A DNA stretch of 64,000 nt, taken from NCBI RefSeq assembly GCF_027943255.1, contig NC_072894.1, forward strand, positions 59,213,601-59,277,600, in the 5' to 3' direction. The position numbers and the translations under genes are program-made. How positions within the stretch are numbered: the stretch's first letter is position 1; each line of letters begins with the position of its first letter. Origin of the DNA: Anastrepha obliqua (taxonomy: Eukaryota; Arthropoda; Insecta; Diptera; Tephritidae). This document shows, one piece after another, positions 57,391 through 64,000 of the stretch. Under the pieces are notes generated by a model. That model saw only the letters and a program-made list of their open reading frames with translations. It ran no database searches and was not told where the DNA came from.

Positions 57391-58439
57391 ATGAAGTTAG
57401 ATCTAGAACCATAGGAGAAGCGCGAAATGAAAAAAAAAACACTATTCAATTTCAACAAATTTAGCTCCCTTCTTTCTGAGAAAGTTTCCATTTTAAATCC
57501 CTATCGATCCTACAAACTTAATATTTTTCGGATTTAGAAAGATGCGGATCAAAATGGCCCACACAGGTAAGAAATATTGGATAAAAGTGTTTCAGGAAAC
57601 TATATGCCATTAAATTTGATTTCTCTTAAAAACAATATTAATGGCGAATGTAGTTTTCTACGAGGTTTCCCAAATAATTTAGATCAACTAGAGAAGAGTT
57701 TAGAAAATCTTCAAAGCACCTGTGCAAAACGCCATTTCATTGTCAAATGAATAACATTTTTTATGAATGCGACTGCCGAATTCTTTTTATTAAACCTGCT
57801 TCAAAAACTGTAAATGAACGAACAGTAGGCCTAAAAGTATGCAACGTGATATCGGTCAATACAGAGTACATATAAAGTAAATAATCTTCGTTTACATACG
57901 TGACATATTTTTAGGCACATCTCATTAGTTCAAAAAGTTAAATGATTCACTGCGGATTTCGTCAAAAATTATATGAGATTTTTATATTCCTTGCGTACGT
58001 CATAGCTTTTTTCTCCATTCTCTATTCGAATGCCATTGGATTCTAATTTGCCTATACAAATATATTACATACAAAAATTTGACATATTAGAAAAATTTCA
58101 TAGAAGGACCGCGTCGCTTGTTGTAGCAACTACATGCACAACCAATCAGCAGGTGGGCGTTGTATAGCGGCGATTCGCTATAGTGGCCGGTTTCACAAAT
58201 ACTCGTATACCTCGAGAGCTTAAAGGAATTCCGTTAAAAGACTTACAGATATTACTGAGCATCTTTTAATTATCTTCATCTTTATTATTAAAAAAATTAC
58301 CAAAAAAAAGAATTGTTTAAAATTTTAGAATCAATTAATTAAGACTTCCATGCCACTTAAGTCCGGTTATTTTCAACATGATGCCAGATACCAACTATGA
58401 CCCGATTTCTGAAATCAAAAAAATGTATTATTGTATATT
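57391..58439. other. AT-rich non-coding stretch
   Basis: Nothing recognised; may include the missing 5' part of the neighbouring retrotransposon in unrecognisable form. Confidence 0.4.
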
Positions 58440-59045
58440 AAAATAGTAGCGTAAATATACATTTTCGTCGCGCACCCTAGAACCCTTTCGCATTACTTCA
58501 GAGTGACGTTCCATCTTACTCATTACAAAGGTATATGCCTATGTGGCTGCATCCAGGCCCCCCTTTTTCATCTAGAGGATTGTTTCCGCGAAACCACTGA
58601 TGATCTCCCACGTTTCCTCGCTGCTTAGGTTTCAGCTCCGTATAGGAGAACGGAGTACGTGGTAACCGAGTCGGTTGCTTTGGATGGGACCCCTATGTTT
58701 GCCATCAGTTTACTAAGCAGCTTTATCTGATGCGGGTTTTATTAGGGCACCGAAGTCTTGAGTCTTGAGTTGAGTCTTGAGTTCAGTCCAGGTACTTTAG
58801 AACTTTTTTTTGGGATTAGCGTATTTGAACCAGCACGGTAATTTCTAACGAGATGCGCTTCTTGGTAGAAGTATTAGCTCCATTTTCTCTGTGGCTAATT
58901 TGAGGTCACGTTAATCTAGCCACTTTTGTGTTCGTATCATTACTTGGTTAAGTTATCGGTGAGCTTATTTAAGTTTTCGTGCTGCGATGACTGTTGTGAT
59001 ATTGTCTGCGTATCCGATTAGAAAGGTAATATCAGGGTATATAGA
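58440..59045 (-). mobile_element. LOA/R1-like reverse transcriptase relic next to the exon
   Basis: The minus strand reads PDITFLIGYADNITTVIAAR (active-site YADD altered to YADN near 59010), then LNQVMIRTQKWLD, RDLKLATEKMELILLPRSAS, and weaker pieces towards 58440. It has stops, and the changed active site shows that it is inactive. The direct duplication CTTGAGTCTTGAGTTGAGTC lies at 58755-58774. The relic ends about 130 bases before the host exon. Confidence 0.65.
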
Positions 59046-59176
59046 CATAGCACGTACAAAAAAAAGGTTATTCTCGAATGAAAGCCTTACATTAAAATTT
59101 TATAAAAGCTCAATTACTAGTTTTCCTCACAGTCAACAAGCATTTCCTTAATTTACATTTTTTTATATTTTTCCAG

Positions 59177-59268
59177 GATTGAAGTTGACCCAGAAATTAC
59201 TAAGCCATTGAACTTGGCCAATTCGGCTGTGTTGCGCGCCGTCGAAGAAGAAGAGCAAATGAAGTGCG
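59177..59268 (+). CDS. Internal coding exon of an unidentified host gene
   Basis: This is the only convincing host coding exon in the window. It is preceded by a T-rich tract ending TTTTTCCAG and followed by a perfect GTAAGT donor. Of the three plus frames only one is open: it starts at 59178, after one base that completes the previous codon, and runs 30 codons (IEVDPEITKPLNLANSAVLR, then AVEEEEQMKC). The last base begins the next codon, so the upstream intron is phase 2 and the downstream one phase 1. At 92 bases, skipping it would shift the frame. Its codons (GCC, GTC, CGC, AAG, TTG) look like used dipteran codons, unlike the AT-rich surroundings. The peptide ends in an acidic, probably helical stretch. 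I do not recognise the family. The main alternative is a chance open frame between good splice sites. Confidence 0.75.
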
Positions 59269-59947
59269 GTAAGTGGAGTTTTATTTTCCTTTTGTCTACA
59301 CAATTTTTTTAGTAAATAAAGTATTTCTTAGATATTTTGCGCTAATAATCCATTGCGGCTATTTTATGTACCTAATAGTCCTATTCATTAAAAAAAAATG
59401 TGGCTACTTTATTCTTGTACTAATATTGCATAAAATAAAACGTATCCGCTGCAAAGTTCAATGTCTTATGAATAAGAATATGGCAATAGAGCGAACCTGA
59501 TACTTTTTTGATAATCTCTTGCTGATACTCAGCTGATTAGCTGTCGAAATATTTCAGAAGTTATTGCACGCATTTTGTTTTGTTTGAAAATATGAAAATC
59601 CGTACCAATGCCCTCGTTTCATTTCAACTTAATTTCGCGCTAAACACAATAAATAAACAATATTAAACTACAAAGTATTTACTATATTTATTATAGGTAC
59701 TTATTAAATAAAAATTAACTTTTTTAACTCCCGGGTGAAAACTTGAATACTCCGTTTGATTAGCTACAAAAAGTAACACATCTTACAAAAAGTAACACTG
59801 CCGCAATTATTACAGCGCGAACACACTCTGTATATATATGAATGCATATGTATGTGATTATCCAATAAAATGTATTATACTACACCTACTTGAACAGAGA
59901 TTACCATCTTGCCACGCTAGTTCATACACAACACGCGTTCCTAAATA

Positions 59948-60310
59948 TTGGGTCGGGGAATAAGTTCGTAGCGTTTTTACCAAAGACTTTAATTTAAACA
60001 AAAAACTATAATTATATCAATAAAATAATCAATTATATATTCGACGTTACACCTCTTCCCACCTGTCGACCAATTTGTTGATGCCGTTCCGTCAAAAATC
60101 GCCTGGTCTGGTGTCAAATAAGTTTTTGAGCCCACTGCACCATGCCCTCCCAGTCTCACGAAATACATATTATGATCTTCTTTGGATGAAAATCCGGCTT
60201 GACTGGCGGATTTGGCGTATCTTCTGGGGCTACCCACTCCTTTATTTACTTCATATTGATGTATAGGCACCATTTCTCATATCCCGTGACGATTCGGTAC
60301 AAAAGCACTG
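59948..60310 (-). mobile_element. Mariner transposase relic
   Basis: A terminal-repeat-like TTGGGTCGGGGAATAAGTTC lies at 59949. The minus strand reads EKWCLYINMK, a stop, RKEWVAPEDTPNPPVKPDFH, PKKIIICISWDWEGM (centre of the catalytic domain), then jumps to FLTERHQQIGRQVGRGVTSN near the C-terminus. About 360 bases remain of a ~1.2-kb element. Confidence 0.7.
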
Positions 60311-60334
60311 TGGTCAATTGTGGTAATATAGTAC

Positions 60335-61230
60335 AATAACGAAAATGTAAGGGTTCTGGTGCAATATCGGTATTTGGGTGTCATACTTACACCAAAAATG
60401 GCATTCGGAAAACTTTTGGAAGCCAGAAACAACGCAGCCAAGGCAAAGTGCAATTCATCACCTTGAAAGACTTTCTTGTTAAATCGTCACGTATAGCTAA
60501 AAAATAAATGGAAACTTTTTCAAGCTGTCTGTAGATCCATACAATCTTATGCTGCCCAATGTGGGCTGCCCAAGCACGGCGTTATACGGATGAGGTCGAC
60601 AAACTGCAAAGATGCTTCATAAAATGGATTCCAAGCAAACCAGACGTCACACCAAACTATGCAATTTTGCTGGTAACCGCAGCTGAGGTCGTCACAAGAA
60701 ATATACTTTTTATAATTTATATAAAAAAGCAGACTCGACAGACTAAAAAAAATAAAACAATTCAGTTACAAACATCTAAAAGAAATATGGTATGTAGATT
60801 AAAATTCGGATTAACATTCGACGAATGCAATAGTACGCAGTGTCACAGCTTTTGCATACAGTTGCTGTTACAATTAAAGGCCAAATACACCAGAAAATAT
60901 ACCGAAAAGGCACATGCAAGAGCATCACGCATATACAAATACTTAGACCCAAAAAAGAAGGAATGAGGACGATATCTCAAAGATTTTGAAAGCACGATGT
61001 GGCCTGCTTATGTTAAATGCCAATAAAGTCGGAAACATGTCAAAAATCTGCAATGTGAACGAAGAAGAAAATGTGAAGCATTTTATGGGAAGATGTCCTG
61101 TATTCGCTAGAAATATTTATTTAGAAAAATCAGAATTAACGACAAAAGAAATTATAAGTATATTAAAGGAGAAAATTATAAGTGTATTAAACGGAGAAAA
61201 CGATGAAAATTGGATAAAGATTTAATGTTT
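60335..61230 (+). mobile_element. Non-LTR retrotransposon relic, thumb and cysteine tail
   Basis: The plus strand reads YLGVILTPKMAFGKLLEARN, NAAKAKCNSS, then KNKWKLFQAVCRSIQSYAAQ, VDKLQRCFIKWI, PSKPDVTPNYAILLVTAAEV (60625-60690), QLLLQLKAKYTRKYTEKAHA and ARCGLLMLNANKVGNMSKIC followed by NVNEEENVKHFMGRCPVFAR. It ends at 61225. The closing C...H-x4-C motif and the YLGV start fit the 3' part of an arthropod non-LTR ORF; the clade is uncertain. Only a few frameshifts occur, so it is younger than most neighbours. Confidence 0.7.
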
Positions 61231-64000
61231 TTGTAGTCAACTTTACGCTATAGAAATTATTTGATAGGGTAGTTTAACTAATTGATTGGTTAATTTATAT
61301 TTACATATATGAGGAAAATAGCAGACGACAAATTGTCACCTCTTACGAACATAAACAAAATGAATTGAGTTTCTGAAGAATATATAAATATTACTACTAC
61401 CTAGTACTATTAAAACCTATGCTGCGCGAGAAAGGGAATCCAAGTTTCGATCGTCAGAAAAAAAATGGACTCAATTGTACCAAAATTCCTAAAACTATAA
61501 TTTTGCATACTCGAAATTTTTAAGAAAACTCTGATTAGCAGTGTTACTCTGTCAATAATTATTCGCCTCACAGACTACAAATTAAAGACAAGTATATTTT
61601 CATAACTCCCTTTTTTATTTCAAACAAATGAGTATAAATTAAAAGAAGTATTATATTATTTCTATTTAAGTAATTAAGGAAGTTCTGTTAGTGAAGTGGT
61701 GTGATGGAAATATGTCAAATTTGTAAAACTGCAGGCGTGCGTAGTTTATTAGACGCAACTCCTCGTAAAGTATAAAATTTCGATGAAAATTTGTAGACTA
61801 TTTTTTTTTTAATTTGCGCAAAGCTTTGGAAAAGAGCTACAGCTGATTCCTGACAGCTCCTCTAAAAAAAACCGTCTTGCTGTGCCCACTGAACTGGATC
61901 CTCTGAATCTAAAAAACCAAACAGATTTAGTTAAAGTAATGTAAAATCTAGCAATTAATCGAACTTTTTGACAAAATGGCAGTTTCTCAAAAAAAAAAAC
62001 TCGATTTTTTACCAAAATTTCGGCCTTAAATTGTTAATAAAAAAATCGATGAGAAAAAATCTTAGATAATTCCTAAAAAATATATATAACATGCTCGTGT
62101 TAAAATTTGAGACTAATTGAAAACACCATTTTGAGAAAAACGCCGCTCCGGTCTTGTAAAAAAAAAACGATTTATTTAGAAAATTTTACTGTATAGGGGT
62201 TATATAGGCATATAAAAATTTTGAAAACATTTTTTGGGCATATATTTTGAGTTTAATGACACATTCTAAGCCATTTAAATCAGAGTTTAATTATTCCAAG
62301 CCGAACACATCCACACCTTAGTAAGTGAAAGGCTTTGACATCCTAAATAACACTACGTCCGACCACTCTTACCCGGGTCCGCCATGAAATAGGGTACTCT
62401 CTTATACTATTCTACAAAAACGGTTCCTCAACTCGTGAAAGTAACAATAATTCACACTTTGTAGGAAAATGTAAGTGGAAAATTTATTACAAAGCGAAGT
62501 TTACCTACTAACAAAGCGGCTGGCTAACAAACAACTATGCAAATAGGTAATTGTAAACACGCTGGGCGCAACTCGCAACTACCATTTGCAGGCGAACAGC
62601 GAAAAACTTCAATAAACACTGTAACAACATGGATGCATACTGTGGATAACTAGTGGTTAACAAAAACAAAAACAAACAACTACTCGCACAAGTATTATAG
62701 AAAATAGTCTGTAATTTAGGGCTGCAACAGAGTTTAGTATACTTTTAGGCGAATACATGGGGTTGAAGCTTCCCTAAAAAGCTTAATTACTTTAACAGCT
62801 GCCCCAACTGGCTTGGGCTCTAGCAACTGAGCCTAGCTCTATCAACTGGGCCTGGCTAACTAAATAACTTGGCCATTTGGTAGTCCAAGTTGATCGCTGC
62901 AAAAGGTCTATGATGAGTAAACGCACGAACAGGGTAAACCGGCGCGAACGATAAAGTTTCTAATAGTTAAACTCACACGTTTATCACAGCCAAATGCGCA
63001 TATGCAACACGCAACAAAAAGGTACACACTTTCTGGCATATATAAGTAGTGTGTATACATACACTAACACATGCATGCACACTAGTGCATGTAGTTCACT
63101 GCATGTGGTTTATCGTTTAAAAAAATGACTACAGTAGTAACTTTATTTTGAGTAAAATGCCAGACCGGGGAAAAAGACTAACTACAACACAAAAATATGT
63201 AGATACATCCAAATATGTACCTACGAGTACTCACTCACTTATTCTTTTTACTATTCACACTCACTTGACGCACTTGCCAAACTCGAAGTTGCTTGCTAAA
63301 CTTGGCCAGTGTACTGCCAAAGTTTTGCGCTAAATGTAAAAAAGTTTTAAAATACTTTACTGATAAAAGAAAGTGATGCAAGTGTGTGTGTGTGTTTGTG
63401 TGTGTACATATACATATATGTTTGCAGGAGAGTTCGTTAGGGCCGTACTTTCAAAGGCAGAGGTTAGAAGCGTGTAACTGAACTAAAGTCGCATGCAACT
63501 ACAGAATGCAACTTGTAACTCGTTACTCGCCTACTTGTCAGCTATTTCGTTACCAGTAATTTATTATTGTTGTTTTAGTAGAAATAGGTGAAGTTTGTGC
63601 TGCATGCATTCAAGTACATGTACATAGTGTATGTGTACTTATATATATACTTACTTACACACACACATATGTATGTGCAATAGCTAATATTTCAATTGGG
63701 CTCAAAAACTTCAAGTTTCGTACATACGAATGGGTTTTTACTTAATACGTACAAACAAATATTATTTGGTATGTATGAGCAACCAGCGAAGTTGATTTTA
63801 AGAAACAAAACTTACAATTGCAACTTATACGCATACTTTGATAATATGAATTTAGATGACTGGATGCCTCAAAGCGGTGACAGATTAAATATACTCGTAG
63901 TTCTCCAAAAGTGGCTTAGAAACAGAAATTCAATTTGAACATGTACACACATACATGAGGAGCTTTTTCATGGCAAAAATATATTCGAAAAACTGTCTAT
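61231..64000. other. AT-rich non-coding stretch
   Basis: 61800-62330 has a repeat-like style (AAATTTGAGACTAATTG, TTTTGAGAAAAACGCCGC). A (GT)n run lies at 63381-63407 and CATACATA words are frequent. The open frame at 63696-63938 has no recognisable domain. Confidence 0.4.
63381..63407. repeat. (GT)n microsatellite
   Basis: AGTGTGTGTGTGTGTTTGTG followed by TGTGTAC, an imperfect dinucleotide repeat. Confidence 0.9.

Larger units (their letters stand above)
1..59176 (+). other. Inferred giant intron (3' part), filled with transposon relics
   Basis: No other exon-like stretch with splice sites was found upstream of 59177, so I infer that this whole span is intron of the plus-strand gene carrying that exon. 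Open frames elsewhere are short, or clearly transposase or reverse transcriptase fragments with stops. The T-rich CAG-GTAAGT signal at 13827 on the same strand fits a long intron spliced in steps. Intergenic sequence containing exons I cannot recognise remains possible. Confidence 0.5.
59269..64000 (+). other. Inferred next intron (5' part)
   Basis: The intron begins with GTAAGTGG directly after the exon and has no matching acceptor-exon pair before the window ends. It holds a mariner relic (59948-60310) and a non-LTR relic (60335-61230). From 61230 on it is AT-rich sequence with a GT-repeat near 63381 and CATACATA words. Confidence 0.5.

Overview
This window looks like the inside of a very long intron of a higher dipteran. 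A tephritid-type fruit fly is my best guess, but that is inference. The DNA is AT-rich, with strong T-rich 3' splice tracts and consensus GTAAGT donors. Short CATACATA/TATGTATG words are scattered throughout, and decayed mariner-like, non-LTR and tRNA-derived SINE copies are dense. I see one convincing host coding exon, at 59177-59268 on the plus strand: 92 bases, acceptor TTTTTCCAG, donor GTAAGT, one open frame of 30 codons. I cannot name its gene. On that reading 1-59176 is the 3' part of a giant intron and 59269-64000 the start of the next. A juxtaposed 3'/5' splice signal at 13827/13828 (T-rich tract, CAG, then GTAAGT) has the form of a recursive splice site (ratchet point), which would fit such an intron.

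Nearly everything else recognisable is transposon debris. DD34D mariner-type relics lie at 6.6-7.5, 9.06-9.99 (with 190-base inverted ends), 11.3-12.1, 15.1-16.07, 16.14-16.34, 20.6-20.8, 25.2, 50.9-51.8 and 59.95-60.3 kb. A second group of IS630-Tc1-mariner transposases, with a DUF4817-like helix-turn-helix and an FQQDGATCHT-type catalytic block, lies at 0-0.5, 12.56-13.10, 23.3-23.5, 26.9-28.4, 43.35-44.53 (one copy nested in another) and 45.3-45.9 kb. Tc1/maT-like relics lie at 19.4-20.2 and 34.9-35.6 kb. Non-LTR retrotransposon pieces (RTE-like, Jockey-like and LOA/I/R1-like reverse transcriptase, RNase H and cysteine tails) lie at 3.2, 14.2, 27.0, 30.5-32.5, 35.6-37.0, 40.8, 49.7-50.5, 53.9-55.0, 56.4-57.4, 58.4-59.0 and 60.3-61.2 kb.

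Nine complete or partial copies of a tRNA-like SINE, with A and B boxes and an AT-rich tail, fall into at least two head subfamilies. Three structures stand out: a 1.54-kb nested palindrome at 16341-17877, a 228-base tandem array at 26.9-28.2 kb made from the 5' end of a transposon, and two MITE-like elements at 20350-20620 and 49135-49683. None of the transposase or reverse transcriptase frames is intact, so no element here should be autonomous. The remaining AT-rich stretches hold nothing I can assign.
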